DNA from: Chloroflexales bacterium
GTDB lineage: Bacteria; Chloroflexota; Chloroflexia; Chloroflexales; Chloroflexaceae
Length of the DNA: 37,458 nt
Assembly (NCBI GenBank): GCA_022360155.1
Contig: JAKSDJ010000182.1
Coordinates: 1-37,458 of the forward strand
Direction of reading: 5' to 3'
A model generated the notes under the pieces. That model had not been told where the DNA came from, searched no databases, and saw only the letters and a list, made by a program, of their open reading frames with translations. Positions 1 through 8,299 of the stretch are shown one piece after another. Position numbers and translations under genes: made by a program. Positions within the stretch are counted from its first letter, which is position 1; every line of letters starts with the position of its first letter.

Positions 1-1719
1 AGCGCGCCGGTAATTGACTATTTGCGGTCGCTCGGGGTCACGGCGGTGGAATTGATGCCAATCCAGCAATTTGTCAACGATCAGCACCTGTCTGACAACG
101 GCCTGCGCAACTATTGGGGCTACAACACCCTGAACTTCTTCGCGCCGGATGTGCGTTACAGCAGTTCGGGCACGCAGGGCGAGCAGGTGCGCGAGTTCAA
201 GGCAATGGTCAAAGCGCTGCACGCCACCGGTATCGAGGTCATTCTCGACGTCGTTTACAACCACACCGGCGAGGGCAACCACCTGGGTCCGACGCTCTCG
301 TTCCGCGGGATCGACAACCACTCCTATTACCGGCTTGTGCCAGGGACGCCGCGCTACTATATGGATTACACCGGGTGCGGCAACAGTCTGAATCTGTTGC
401 ACCCACGCACACTGCAACTGGTGATGGACAGCCTGCGCTATTGGATCAGCGAGATGCATGTCGACGGGTTCCGTTTCGATCTGGCAACAACGCTGACTCG
501 CGGTATGCACGAGGGAGATCGGCTCTCGGGCTTCCTCGATGTGATCAAGCAAGACCCGGTGATTTCGCAGGTTAAACTGATTGCCGAGCCGTGGGATGTC
601 GGCCCTGATGGTTACTGGGTTGGACGCTTCCCAGCGCCATGGTCCGAGTGGAACGGCAAGTACCGAGATACCGTACGGCGCTACTGGAAGGGCGATGATA
701 GCCAGGCTGCCGAGCTAGCTTCTCGCTTGACCGGGTCGAGCGACCTATACAAGCATAATGGTCGCCGACCGGCGGCTAGCATCAACTTCGTCACGTCGCA
801 CGACGGGTTTACCCTGCGCGACCTGGTGAGCTACAACGACAAGCACAACGAAGCCAACGGTGAAGACAATCGCGATGGCGACTCCCATAACAACAGTTGG
901 AACTGCGGGGTCGAAGGGCCGACCGACGATCCGACAGTCAATACTTTGCGTGAGCAGCAGCAGCGCAACTTACTGGCCACGCTCTTGCTCTCGCAGGGGG
1001 TGCCGATGCTTTTGGCCGGTGACGAGCGCAATCGAACCCAGCACGGTAACAACAACGCTTACTGTCAAGATAATGAGATTAGTTGGGTGGATTGGCATCT
1101 CGACGAAGTTGGCCAGCGACTGCTCAGGTTTACGCAGCGCCTGATCGCCATCCGTCGAGCTCATCCCGCGCTGCGACGCCGCAACTTCTTCTGCGGCTGC
1201 ATGATGTCTGGCAACACCTCGTGTGATATCGAATGGCTCAGCCCCGACGGCCTAGAGATGAGCCCAGGCATGTGGAGCGACGGCAATACGCGCTGTCTGG
1301 GCTTGATGCTCAATGGTCAGGTCATGAATGAACAAGGCGAACAGGGACGCCCAATCAATGATGACATCTTTCTCATCCTGTTCAACGCGCACTACGAACC
1401 CATCCCCTTCATCCTGCCCGACTGGCCCGACGATCCGGAGTGGGAAGTTCTATTTGATACCGCTGTGCCAGACGGCAGCCGCGATTGCACCTCCGTTACC
1501 GATGTTTACGAGGTGCAGGGGCGCTCGTTGGTGCTCCTACGTGAACGCATGACCAGTGTGGCCGAACAACCTAAAATAGCTGTCGAAGCCGTTCCATCGG
1601 CGACCGCCGAGCGCATTGCTGCGATTCTAGAGCCAGATAAAGCGGTCAGCGCGGCATCCGACACACCGACCAAACCTGGCCGAAAAGGGCAACCAATCAC
1701 ACCGGTTACTGACGAGTGA
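1..1719 (+). CDS. glgX: Glycogen debranching enzyme GlgX (5' end cut by window)
   Basis: This is a GH13 alpha-amylase-superfamily enzyme that hydrolyses alpha-1,6 branch points in glycogen in the cytoplasm. The reading frame is open to base 1, so the N-terminus (carbohydrate-binding domain and barrel start) lies outside the window. The TTG at 22 is only an internal leucine. The four GH13 motifs appear in order: DVVYNH, then GFRFDLA with the nucleophile Asp near 478-480, then IAEPWD with the acid Glu near 586, then VTSHDG with the transition-state Asp near 802. The family usually has about 700 residues and 573 are present here. The last 60 or so residues (rich in A, E, T, P) go beyond the usual C-terminal beta domain and look disordered. 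A hairpin plus T-run follows at 1796-1840. The GlgX/isoamylase assignment is firm; the exact substrate is family inference. Confidence 0.93.
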   Translation, partial: SAPVIDYLRSLGVTAVELMPIQQFVNDQHLSDNGLRNYWGYNTLNFFAPDVRYSSSGTQGEQVREFKAMVKALHATGIEVILDVVYNHTGEGNHLGPTLSFRGIDNHSYYRLVPGTPRYYMDYTGCGNSLNLLHPRTLQLVMDSLRYWISEMHVDGFRFDLATTLTRGMHEGDRLSGFLDVIKQDPVISQVKLIAEPWDVGPDGYWVGRFPAPWSEWNGKYRDTVRRYWKGDDSQAAELASRLTGSSDLYKHNGRRPAASINFVTSHDGFTLRDLVSYNDKHNEANGEDNRDGDSHNNSWNCGVEGPTDDPTVNTLREQQQRNLLATLLLSQGVPMLLAGDERNRTQHGNNNAYCQDNEISWVDWHLDEVGQRLLRFTQRLIAIRRAHPALRRRNFFCGCMMSGNTSCDIEWLSPDGLEMSPGMWSDGNTRCLGLMLNGQVMNEQGEQGRPINDDIFLILFNAHYEPIPFILPDWPDDPEWEVLFDTAVPDGSRDCTSVTDVYEVQGRSLVLLRERMTSVAEQPKIAVEAVPSATAERIAAILEPDKAVSAASDTPTKPGRKGQPITPVTDE

Positions 1720-2077
1720 CGAGTGTAGAAACTGGCTCTTCGACGCGATATGCCATTTCGCACAACGCGCATAGAGCGCCGAATTGCTTCTGAGAGGGAT
1801 TTTCTGGCAGATGCATCTGTGAGAGAATCCCGCCCTTTTTCTTCCAGGTTGCCATCTCGCCAAGGCGCGACAACTGCTACATCATTCACACTCACAAAGC
1901 GGAAGATGGATTATCTGGAAATAGGGGCGGCGGTGTGTGATCCCCAGGCCGGTCTCACACACCACCGATTAGAGGAAATAATGAAGGATGAGACTGTTGC
2001 CAAGACGCCATAGGGCATGGGTCTAGCCAGTCCCGGCGGCGCTTTCGGTGGGAGTGCAGAGGGCGCGCCGCACACAA
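1720..2077. other. Intergenic region glgX / glpD (convergent)
   Basis: This 358-bp gap between convergent genes holds the glgX terminator and a second stem-loop at 1932-1963, with arms GGTGTGTGA and TCACACACC around a 14-nt loop. No RNA gene was recognised. A plus-strand frame of 87 codons (1750-2013) runs through both hairpins and has no recognisable protein character, so I leave it uncalled. The start of the gap repeats a GACGAGTGACGAGTG text also seen near other gene ends. Confidence 0.5.
1796..1840 (+). terminator. Rho-independent terminator after glgX
   Basis: The arms GGGATT (1796-1801) and AATCCC (1826-1831) enclose a perfect inner palindrome, CAGATGCATCTG (1808-1819). Five T residues follow at 1836-1840. 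It lies 77 bp after the glgX stop. Confidence 0.6.
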
Positions 2078-3892
2078 CTACATCATAGTACGTGCAGTTA
2101 CATTTGGGTCACAAAAAAGGCTTGATGCAACCACAGCCGCCGAATGAGCTGCGACAGTGCGTGTCATTCGCCGCCGCTGCCAAAGCGTGATCGCTAGCGC
2201 CAGCCCGGCCAATCCCCCAACCAACGCTGTCCAAACATCGCGCCGATAGCGCTTCATTGTGGCAAGTTGATTGGACTTGGCTTCTGCCAACAGCTCACTC
2301 CAATCAGGAATGAGCGCCCGATCGGGCAGGCTGTAGGAAGTTTGCCACAGCGTTCGATATGCCTCTTGTTCAGCTTCCCAGCGCGCGTCATCCCACTTTA
2401 GCTCTTCCTGACAGATCCCGCGGATCGTTTGCAGCAGCGCCGCGCCCCCATGCGGCAGCAACAAACCCAGCCGCGTGCGACGCAACAATAGGTCATCCAG
2501 GTGAACGACACCCTCGGCGCGAGCAGTCCAGCGCAGCTCGACCCAGCGCGTCTGTGTGTCAGGAATGACGCTCAACTCACCGGGCCGCGCTGCAGTGACG
2601 AGTGCTGCTGCATCAACCCCATAGCGCCCCAATAAACGGCTCCAAGCCGCCCGATCAAGTTCTTCGCACGGTGATGGCGATATGTCCACCGGGTCCAGCG
2701 CAGGTGCGTCGCTGTCTGTGGGGCGCAACTCCGGCAGTCGGCGGCGCGCTACCATAAGGGCCTGGTGCGCGGTCAGACGGAAGGTGGTAAGTTTGCCCCC
2801 CGTAACTGTGAGCAAGCCTTGTTCTTCCTCAATAATGTGGTCGCGCGACTCCTGTGATGGATCAGCTTGGCCTGTGCTGACTACCGGGCGAACTCCGGCG
2901 AACGTGGCGATGATGTCGTCCAGACCAAGTTGCAACGCGGGAAATTGCGCTGTTACGGCGGCCATCAAGTAGGCGACTTCTTCTGGGCTGATGGTCGGCT
3001 CGCTGTCGAGCGGCTGGTCGTGATCCAGGTCGGTCGTACCTACCAGGGTTACGCCTTCCCAGGGCAGAACAAAGACCGGGCGGTCATCTACCAGATGAAA
3101 GAAGCTAATCGCCTGGGCGACCGGCAAGCGCCACGCTGGGAAGATCAAGTGGCTGCCACGCAGCGGGCGAATACGTGGCGGGCGACCAATTTCGCCGCGC
3201 AGGCAATCAGCCCAAGCGCCCGTGGCGTTGATGACAACCCTGGCACGAACTTCGCCGCAGCGTGTCTGAACCTGGTCGCGCAGCCGCACACCGACAACCT
3301 GGTCGCCGTCACGGATCAGCTCTTCAGCCTGCACATAATTGAGCGCAACGCCGCCGGCTGCGATGCCTTCACGAATGGTCCGCAACACCAGGCGTGCATC
3401 GTCGGTTTGAGCGTCGGTGTAGGCGAACCCGCCGTCGAGATTCTGCCGGGCGATATGCGGCGCGAGCATGCGGAATTCGTCAGCGGGATAATAGTGGTGG
3501 CTCTGGCGCTGACCCATGTAGTCGTACACCGTCAACCCAGCGTTATAGAACCAGCGTTGGGGGCGACTGGCGCCATAGCTTGCCAGCAAAAAACCCAGCG
3601 GCTCGATCAGACCAGGGCCGGCTTGCAGCAGCCGTTCTCGTTCCTGCACCGAGGCGCGCGCCAGGGCAAGTTGACCAGATTTCAGGTAGCGTAGCCCGCC
3701 GTGGACAAGCTTTGAGGAGCGGCTGGATGTGCCCCAGGCGAAGTCGCGCGCCTCGATCAGCAAAACCCGTGCGCCGCAGCGAGCTGCTTCCCGAAACAGA
3801 CCAGCGCCGGTGATCCCGCCGCCGATCACCACGATATCCCACGCTCGATCGAGTTGCGACCACACGTCATTACGTTCGTATACATTCCACAT
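2078..3892 (-). CDS. glpD: Glycerol-3-phosphate dehydrogenase GlpD (FAD-dependent)
   Basis: This enzyme oxidises sn-glycerol-3-phosphate to dihydroxyacetone phosphate and passes electrons through FAD to quinone at the inner face of the membrane. The DAO-type FAD domain opens with DIVVIGGGITGAG (residues 19-31), followed by the family motif SSRSSKLVHGGLRYL (56-70). NATGAWAD and FAGVRPVV occur later, then the C-terminal helical domain. I chose the ATG at 3892 because AGGAGG sits 8 nt upstream and the FAD motif begins 19 residues in. The frame is open for 49 more codons upstream, but those come from a tandem repeat and are not protein-like. At 604 residues it is longer than usual. The extra C-terminus has a hydrophobic segment (about 554-571) followed by RRR, a likely membrane anchor. 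Upstream on the same strand is an alkyl-DHAP-synthase-like gene, which suggests a shared DHAP theme. Confidence 0.93.
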   Translation of the reverse strand: MWNVYERNDVWSQLDRAWDIVVIGGGITGAGLFREAARCGARVLLIEARDFAWGTSSRSSKLVHGGLRYLKSGQLALARASVQERERLLQAGPGLIEPLGFLLASYGASRPQRWFYNAGLTVYDYMGQRQSHHYYPADEFRMLAPHIARQNLDGGFAYTDAQTDDARLVLRTIREGIAAGGVALNYVQAEELIRDGDQVVGVRLRDQVQTRCGEVRARVVINATGAWADCLRGEIGRPPRIRPLRGSHLIFPAWRLPVAQAISFFHLVDDRPVFVLPWEGVTLVGTTDLDHDQPLDSEPTISPEEVAYLMAAVTAQFPALQLGLDDIIATFAGVRPVVSTGQADPSQESRDHIIEEEQGLLTVTGGKLTTFRLTAHQALMVARRRLPELRPTDSDAPALDPVDISPSPCEELDRAAWSRLLGRYGVDAAALVTAARPGELSVIPDTQTRWVELRWTARAEGVVHLDDLLLRRTRLGLLLPHGGAALLQTIRGICQEELKWDDARWEAEQEAYRTLWQTSYSLPDRALIPDWSELLAEAKSNQLATMKRYRRDVWTALVGGLAGLALAITLWQRRRMTRTVAAHSAAVVASSLFCDPNVTARTMM

Positions 3893-3910
3893 GACTTGCC
3901 TCCTAAGACC

Positions 3911-4018
3911 GATATCCCTCGCGTACGCGGGGATAGCCGATAGACTGATAGTCCCTGCGTACGTGGGGATAGCCGATAGACTGTAGTCCCTGCGTACGTG
4001 GGGATAGCCGATAGACCA
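3911..4018. repeat. Three tandem 35-37-bp repeats with CRISPR-repeat-like palindrome
   Basis: Three head-to-tail copies begin near 3916, 3953 and 3988. Each contains a CCC-TGCGTACGT-GGGG palindrome followed by ATAGCCGATAGAC. Copy 1 has the perfect core CGCGTACGCG. The palindrome plus ATAGCCG resembles type I-E CRISPR repeats, but the copies are separated by only 10 or so nearly identical bases. The array lies directly upstream of the glpD Shine-Dalgarno sequence and would form repeated hairpins in its leader. Confidence 0.8.
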
Positions 4019-4085
4019 GTGCGCGATGGCCGTGGTCATATCTGGATGCGTATTGTGTTATGATGTCGTGTTGCAGCAAGCCGAA

Positions 4086-4115
4086 TATCGGCGTGTATCG
4101 GCGTATATCGGCGGT
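4086..4115. repeat. Three tandem 10-bp repeats TATCGGCGTR
   Basis: Three consecutive 10-bp units (TATCGGCGTG, TATCGGCGTA, TATCGGCGGT) lie in the gap between glpD and the flavoprotein gene, about 70 bp from the 35-37-bp repeats. No protein or RNA function is evident. Confidence 0.6.
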
Positions 4116-4187
4116 TCCATGCTTTGGAGTGGATAGCCAAACGCGGAGAGAAGCCTTAGCGCCTACTCGTCACTGATCACTCATCAC

Positions 4188-5783
4188 TCATCTCTGATAC
4201 AACTTTCCTGGATTCATTAACCCATCCGGATCGAAGTTAGCGCAGAGCGTCTGGATGGCATTCATGCCAAGTTTGCCCTTTTCTGCCGGAAGATAGGGCC
4301 GATGATCGACGCCAACCCCATGTTGGTGGCTAATGGTGCCGCCGCGTGCGATGATAGCCAGGCTTGCAGCAGCTTTAAGTTTGTTCCAGCGTCGCAGGGT
4401 CTCTTGCGGATCGGGGGCGATCCGGTACAAATAGGTTGTGTAGATGCTAGAACCGGTCGGGTAGAGGTGCGAGAGATGCGAGAAGACGAATACGCGCTCA
4501 CCGCAGTCGGCCAGTCCATTACGCAGCGACTCCTCGATGGCGGCAAGCAGGGCTGGCACATCCGCCCAGTTGCTTGCCGTTTCCAGCGTATCCAGCGCAT
4601 ACCCGCTCTCCCAGAGGCTGTTGCGCAGGTAGGGCGTGCGGAAGCGATTTTTCAGCCACTGTCGCCCGATTGCACGCCCAACGTGAACACCGCCGTGCTG
4701 CGTCGCGATCTGCAATGCCGCCTTCCGCACCATCGTCACCAGCGCTGTCGTGCCGGTGCAGCCCATCATGAGTATACACTTATCATTGCCAACGCCGCGT
4801 AGCGCCAGTAGCCGCTCCAATGCGCCAATTGCCCGCGTGTGGCCGGCCATGGCCAGAGTCGTCGCTGTTTCGACCGGCGTGCTGAGGCGCAGCAGCGAGA
4901 GCGGCGCTTGCGACTGAATGATCTGGCGCGCAGCAAGGAGCGCCTGTTCCCAGTCGGGGAAAAAGACCGTATGGACTTCCTCACGTTTGGGGAGCGCCGT
5001 CACCCGCACAGTGGCTTCGGTAAGTATCCCCATGCGCCCCTCAGAACCAAGGATCATCTCACGTAGGTCTGGCCCTGCAGCAGAAGCGGAAAATGCGGGC
5101 AGTACCAATGTCCCCGCCGGCGCCTCAAGCCGGCCACCGGCAAAGAGTTGCTCGATTCGCCCGTAGCCAAGCGACTGCTGGCCACTGGAGCGAGTGGCGA
5201 TCCATCCGCCCAGTGTTGAATACTCGAAAGACTGCGGAAAATGCCCCAGCGTATAGCCGCTCGCCCGAACGTGGGCCTCCAAGTCAGGCCCGGTAATGCC
5301 TGCCCCGAACGTCGCCAACTGGCTGGTGGCATCGAAGCGCAGCAACGCACGCATCCGGCCCATGTCGACGGTAATTACCGGGGCGTCGCCGTGCGCCGAG
5401 TTGATATGCCCAACCACGCTGGTCCCGCCGCCGTAGGGGATGAGTCGCGCCCCCGCCGATCGCGCGAAGTTAAGCAAACTGCGAATATCGTCGTTGCTTG
5501 TCGGGGAGGCCACGCCATCGGGAAACATGTCGACTTGAGCGCTGCGCAACGCGATCCAATCGGGCAAGCTCTGGCCGCGGGAATGCCGTGCGCGCGCAAT
5601 TGGGTCTTGGCTTATCAGCGGGTGGGCGGGCAGCCGAGAAGACGGAACCGTCGCGACCAGCTCTTCCAGGGTCGCATCGCGCGGCGCTGAACCGGCGCCG
5701 ACCGCTTGCTCCAGCAGGCGTTTCGCTTGCTCTGGCAGCGGATAGTCTATCGCATCATCGCCCCAACCATTCCAGCGTTTCAT
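4188..5783 (-). CDS. FAD-binding oxidoreductase, alkyl-DHAP synthase (AGPS)-like
   Basis: This is a VAO/FAD_binding_4 flavoprotein of 531 residues. It aligns by eye with alkyl-dihydroxyacetonephosphate synthase, which forms the ether bond of ether lipids by swapping an acyl group on DHAP for a fatty alcohol. Family signatures are RWNGWGDD at the N-terminus, HSRGQSLPDWIALR (67-80), the FAD loop PYGGGTSVVGHI (116-127), FEYSTLGGWIATRSSGQ (186-202), and GGTISHQHGVG (481-491). AGPS enzymes carry three consecutive histidines in that last motif; here it is His-Gln-His. The start codon overlaps the stop of the upstream fadR gene (ATGA), so the two are translationally coupled. GlpD, a DHAP producer, lies 295 bp downstream. 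The real substrate could instead be a glycolate- or lactate-type acid. The fold is certain; the ether-lipid role is inferred. Confidence 0.8.
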   Translation of the reverse strand: MKRWNGWGDDAIDYPLPEQAKRLLEQAVGAGSAPRDATLEELVATVPSSRLPAHPLISQDPIARARHSRGQSLPDWIALRSAQVDMFPDGVASPTSNDDIRSLLNFARSAGARLIPYGGGTSVVGHINSAHGDAPVITVDMGRMRALLRFDATSQLATFGAGITGPDLEAHVRASGYTLGHFPQSFEYSTLGGWIATRSSGQQSLGYGRIEQLFAGGRLEAPAGTLVLPAFSASAAGPDLREMILGSEGRMGILTEATVRVTALPKREEVHTVFFPDWEQALLAARQIIQSQAPLSLLRLSTPVETATTLAMAGHTRAIGALERLLALRGVGNDKCILMMGCTGTTALVTMVRKAALQIATQHGGVHVGRAIGRQWLKNRFRTPYLRNSLWESGYALDTLETASNWADVPALLAAIEESLRNGLADCGERVFVFSHLSHLYPTGSSIYTTYLYRIAPDPQETLRRWNKLKAAASLAIIARGGTISHQHGVGVDHRPYLPAEKGKLGMNAIQTLCANFDPDGLMNPGKLYQR

Positions 5784-6499
5784 AGCGTCTTGCCCTCATC
5801 GTGCCTATGTTCTTGCTCCGCTTGCCGCCACAGCGTAATGCTTTCCTGCATAACCGTGCGGCTGATCCGCGCTGCTGCGACTGTATCACTGGCCTGTGCC
5901 GCTTCGCGCAGTGTAGTGTAAAAGAACCGCGATAGCTGCCGCGCCTCGGGATGCGCAAAGTAGCGCTGGGCCATTTCTTCATAAAAGCCGGTAAACCCAT
6001 TCAGAATCAGTGTATAGACCGGGTTGCCGGATGCAATAGTCAGGGCGCGATGCAGCTGCCAGTCATATGCGGCAAACGCCTCAGCGCTGTCCCCGAGGTC
6101 GCTGGCTTCAGCCAGAATCGAAACCACACGCAGCGCGGCATGCCTAACCGCCGCTTCGGTATAGGCCGGCGCAAGCGCGAGGCGCACTTCAAGAAGATGC
6201 AAGACAAAATTGGGCGGCAGGCGCTGGCAATGTACAAGGGTGCTTAGCACATTGAGCCCGCCCTCACACCAGAAGTCGTTGACTCGGGTCGACTTGCCGT
6301 GGCGGATAGTCAGCCAGCCGTCGCGCGCCAGACGCTGCATTGCCTCGCGTAAGGTGGGGCGGGTCACGCCGAGCGAGGCCGCCAGGTCGCGTTCGCCCGG
6401 CAATGTGGAGTCCGGCGGATAGACGCCATCCAGGATAGCTGTGACGAGCGACTGTTCGGCGTGGATCACTGGGCGTTGCGGCGCGTTGATTGCCAACAT
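5780..6499 (-). CDS. fadR: FadR-type GntR-family regulator of fatty acid metabolism
   Basis: This 239-residue repressor/activator has an N-terminal GntR winged helix (about 17-75; GERDLAASLGVTRPTLREAM and LARDGWLTIRHGK) and a C-terminal FadR acyl-CoA-binding domain (about 80-225). It resembles E. coli FadR along its whole length. For example, ARDGWLTI(R/Q)HGK in the DNA-binding domain and SGNPVYTLILNG and YFAHPEAR in the effector domain closely match the enterobacterial protein. That is notable, because FCD-type GntR proteins are far more common outside gammaproteobacteria. GAGGTG precedes the ATG by about 7 nt. A strong promoter and a perfect FadR operator lie just upstream (6523-6572), which predicts autoregulation. 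The next gene, the AGPS-like flavoprotein, overlaps by 4 nt and should share the control. Release by long-chain acyl-CoA is expected from the family. Confidence 0.88.
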   Translation of the reverse strand: MLAINAPQRPVIHAEQSLVTAILDGVYPPDSTLPGERDLAASLGVTRPTLREAMQRLARDGWLTIRHGKSTRVNDFWCEGGLNVLSTLVHCQRLPPNFVLHLLEVRLALAPAYTEAAVRHAALRVVSILAEASDLGDSAEAFAAYDWQLHRALTIASGNPVYTLILNGFTGFYEEMAQRYFAHPEARQLSRFFYTTLREAAQASDTVAAARISRTVMQESITLWRQAEQEHRHDEGKTL

Positions 6500-6522
6500 G
6501 GCTTCACCTCATATCTGGTAAG

Positions 6523-6533
6523 TGGTCTGACCA
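6523..6533 (-). promoter_or_regulatory. FadR operator TGGTCTGACCA
   Basis: This is a perfect 11-bp palindrome, TGGTC-T-GACCA. Read on the minus strand with flanks it is AACTGGTCAGACCACTT, matching the E. coli FadR consensus core. It lies 24-34 bp before the fadR start and just downstream of the fadR -10 box, where bound protein would block transcription. Confidence 0.85.
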
Positions 6534-6543
6534 GTTTGACTCT

Positions 6544-6572
6544 ATTATACGACTTTCGACAGTTCTATGCAA
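6544..6572 (-). promoter_or_regulatory. Promoter of the fadR operon
   Basis: On the minus strand, TTGCAT (-35) and TATAAT (-10) are separated by exactly 17 bp. The predicted transcription start falls at the edge of the FadR operator. Confidence 0.8.
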
Positions 6573-6698
6573 GCTTTTGTTTTTGACGAGGCGCAGACTG
6601 GGCCGCTCCAACTCGAAGATGTTTTTCGAAAATGGGATGGTCACCTTTGGCGCTGTCGCATCGATTCTGCGGTACATCGCCTCCTCGTCTCTCTTGTT

Positions 6699-6727
6699 TT
6701 GACACGCCAGTCGAAGAGTGTTACACT
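6699..6727 (+). promoter_or_regulatory. Promoter of the marR-ABC transporter unit
   Basis: TTGACA at 6699-6704 and TACACT at 6722-6727 have a 17-bp spacer. The predicted transcription start is near 6734, just before the dyad at 6738-6756. It is divergent from the fadR promoter. Confidence 0.75.
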
Positions 6728-6737
6728 GACCAATGTG

Positions 6738-6756
6738 ATTAGTTAGTCAAACTAAT
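6738..6756 (+). promoter_or_regulatory. Probable MarR operator ATTAGTT-N5-AACTAAT
   Basis: A perfect 7-bp inverted repeat with a 5-nt spacer sits between the predicted transcription start and the first ATG, overlapping that ATG. Its size and AT-rich sequence fit MarR-family sites, so autorepression is inferred. Confidence 0.65.
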
Positions 6757-7228
6757 GAATTCTGGAACAATGGAGCATTTACATTCTGCCGAACATCTTG
6801 CTCATCTCTTCGACCGAATGAGCGTGCTGTCGCGCTCACCAGCTTTTGTCTGCCTGATGCAGCTCAACTTGGGCATCTCGCACGTAAAAGCCCTGCATCA
6901 CATTGCCAAAGCTGGTGAAGTGCCAATGAAGGATCTGGCTGAACTGCTTGTGATGACCCCGCCGTCGGTCACTGCTTTGGTCCGCCGTCTGGAGCAGACT
7001 GGCCTAGTCGAGCGTTCCCAGCACGCCAGCGATAGCCGGGTCAGGCTGCTGCGCCTGACCGATGAGGGGCGACATTTGGCAGATACACTGCGTCAGCAGC
7101 GGCTCCAAATGATGGCGCAACTGCTCGCAACGCTTGACATCGCCGACCAGCGGACGCTCCTCGACCTGCTCGAACGAGCCATCACCGCTGCTGAAAGCCT
7201 GATCGACGCCGAGCGCCCAAAAACATAA
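6755..7228 (+). CDS. MarR-family transcriptional regulator
   Basis: This 157-residue dimeric winged-helix regulator has DNA-recognition segment MKDLAELLVMTPPSVTALVRRLEQTGLVER and wing sequence SDSRVRLLRLTDEG, both typical of MarR. An alternative start is the ATG at 6770 (MEHLHSAEH); neither start has a strong Shine-Dalgarno sequence. The 6770 start leaves a more normal leader because the dyad overlaps the ATG at 6755. The gene is followed after 45 bp by a two-gene ABC exporter on the same strand. This MarR-plus-exporter arrangement usually senses a toxic small molecule and derepresses its efflux. The ligand cannot be told from the sequence. Confidence 0.9.
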   Translation: MNSGTMEHLHSAEHLAHLFDRMSVLSRSPAFVCLMQLNLGISHVKALHHIAKAGEVPMKDLAELLVMTPPSVTALVRRLEQTGLVERSQHASDSRVRLLRLTDEGRHLADTLRQQRLQMMAQLLATLDIADQRTLLDLLERAITAAESLIDAERPKT

Positions 7229-7273
7229 CTATCGATGTTGGCCACACGCAATGTAAACCAGGAGTGAAACACT

Positions 7274-8299
7274 GTGACACCTGTCATTGTCGTACACGAT
7301 CTCGTAAAAACATACCCCGACGGAACTCAGGCCGTCAAGGGAATTAGCTTTGACGTAGAGGAAGGCGAGTTTTTCGGCTTCCTTGGCCCAAACGGCGCCG
7401 GCAAATCCACGACTATCAAGATGCTGATCACCCTGCTGCACAAAACCAGCGGCACGATCCAGGTGATGGGAATGGATGTAACCGCGAAGACCGACGACAT
7501 TCGGCGGCTGATCGGCTATGCGGCGCAGGATATCGGTGTTGATGACGATCTGACCGGGCGCGAGAATCTCATCCTCCAGGGGCGGTTATACCATATGGAC
7601 CAGACGCTGTTGCACAAGCGCACCAACGAGCTGCTCGAACTGATGGATCTATCCGATGACGCCCATCGGCTCGCCGGGTCATACAGCGGCGGTATGCGCA
7701 AGCGGCTCGACCTGGCGACCGGCCTGATGCATCGCCCGCGCGTCCTGTTCCTCGATGAGCCGACGACCGGCCTCGACCCCCAGAATCGGGCCAACCTCTG
7801 GGTCTACCTGGAGCGGCTCAACAAACAAGAGAAATTGACTATCTTTTTGACCACGCACTATATGGAGGAGGCGGACAAGCTCTGCCAGCGCCTGGCAATT
7901 ATCGATCACGGCGAGTTGAAGACCATCGGCAGCCCAACCCAGTTGAAGCAAGAGGTGGGCGGCGATGTGATTGCGCTGCACTTTGGCGCGAACGGGCAGA
8001 GTATCCAAGAACAGCGTGACAAAGCGCAGGAGGTGCTCGCCAATGCTCACTTTGTCTCCGGCGTTGATTTGATCGAGGAGGGCGTAAATGTCTATGCAAG
8101 CAACGGCGGTGCGGTTGTGCCTGAATTGCTGCACATGCTCAACCAGTCGGGTTTGCGCGTCGCGCAACTCTCGCTGACGAGCCCTTCGCTCGATGATGTC
8201 TTTTTGAAACACACAGGCAGCAAGATCCGCGACGAAGCGCCGAACCAGAATTGGCGCAATACGCAAGGCCCATTTGCGCGCCGTCGCCGCGGATCATAG
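7274..8299 (+). CDS. ABC transporter ATP-binding protein, DrrA-like
   Basis: This is the ATPase subunit (341 residues) of an ABC-2 type exporter, like daunorubicin-resistance DrrA. It has Walker A GPNGAGKST (38-46), signature YSGGMRKRL, Walker B VLFLDEPTTGLD and the switch histidine in FLTTHYMEEAD. After the nucleotide domain comes the roughly 100-residue DrrA-type C-terminal extension. The GTG start at 7274 has AGGAG 8-9 nt upstream. The downstream permease begins about 100 bp later, and together they form a homodimeric 2+2 exporter at the cytoplasmic membrane. Control by the upstream MarR regulator is inferred from position. Drugs, lipids or polyketides are possible substrates. Confidence 0.92.
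   Translation: MTPVIVVHDLVKTYPDGTQAVKGISFDVEEGEFFGFLGPNGAGKSTTIKMLITLLHKTSGTIQVMGMDVTAKTDDIRRLIGYAAQDIGVDDDLTGRENLILQGRLYHMDQTLLHKRTNELLELMDLSDDAHRLAGSYSGGMRKRLDLATGLMHRPRVLFLDEPTTGLDPQNRANLWVYLERLNKQEKLTIFLTTHYMEEADKLCQRLAIIDHGELKTIGSPTQLKQEVGGDVIALHFGANGQSIQEQRDKAQEVLANAHFVSGVDLIEEGVNVYASNGGAVVPELLHMLNQSGLRVAQLSLTSPSLDDVFLKHTGSKIRDEAPNQNWRNTQGPFARRRRGS

Noticed and set aside
2867-3694. Plus-strand 275-codon frame
   Set aside because: It is antisense to glpD, with no motifs and a shadow codon pattern.
3911-4018. CRISPR array
   Set aside because: The palindrome resembles a type I-E repeat, but the spacers would be only about 10 nt and almost identical, and there are no cas genes in the window.
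3893-4039. 49-codon N-terminal extension of GlpD
   Set aside because: It translates the tandem repeat and precedes a strong Shine-Dalgarno sequence and ATG at 3892.
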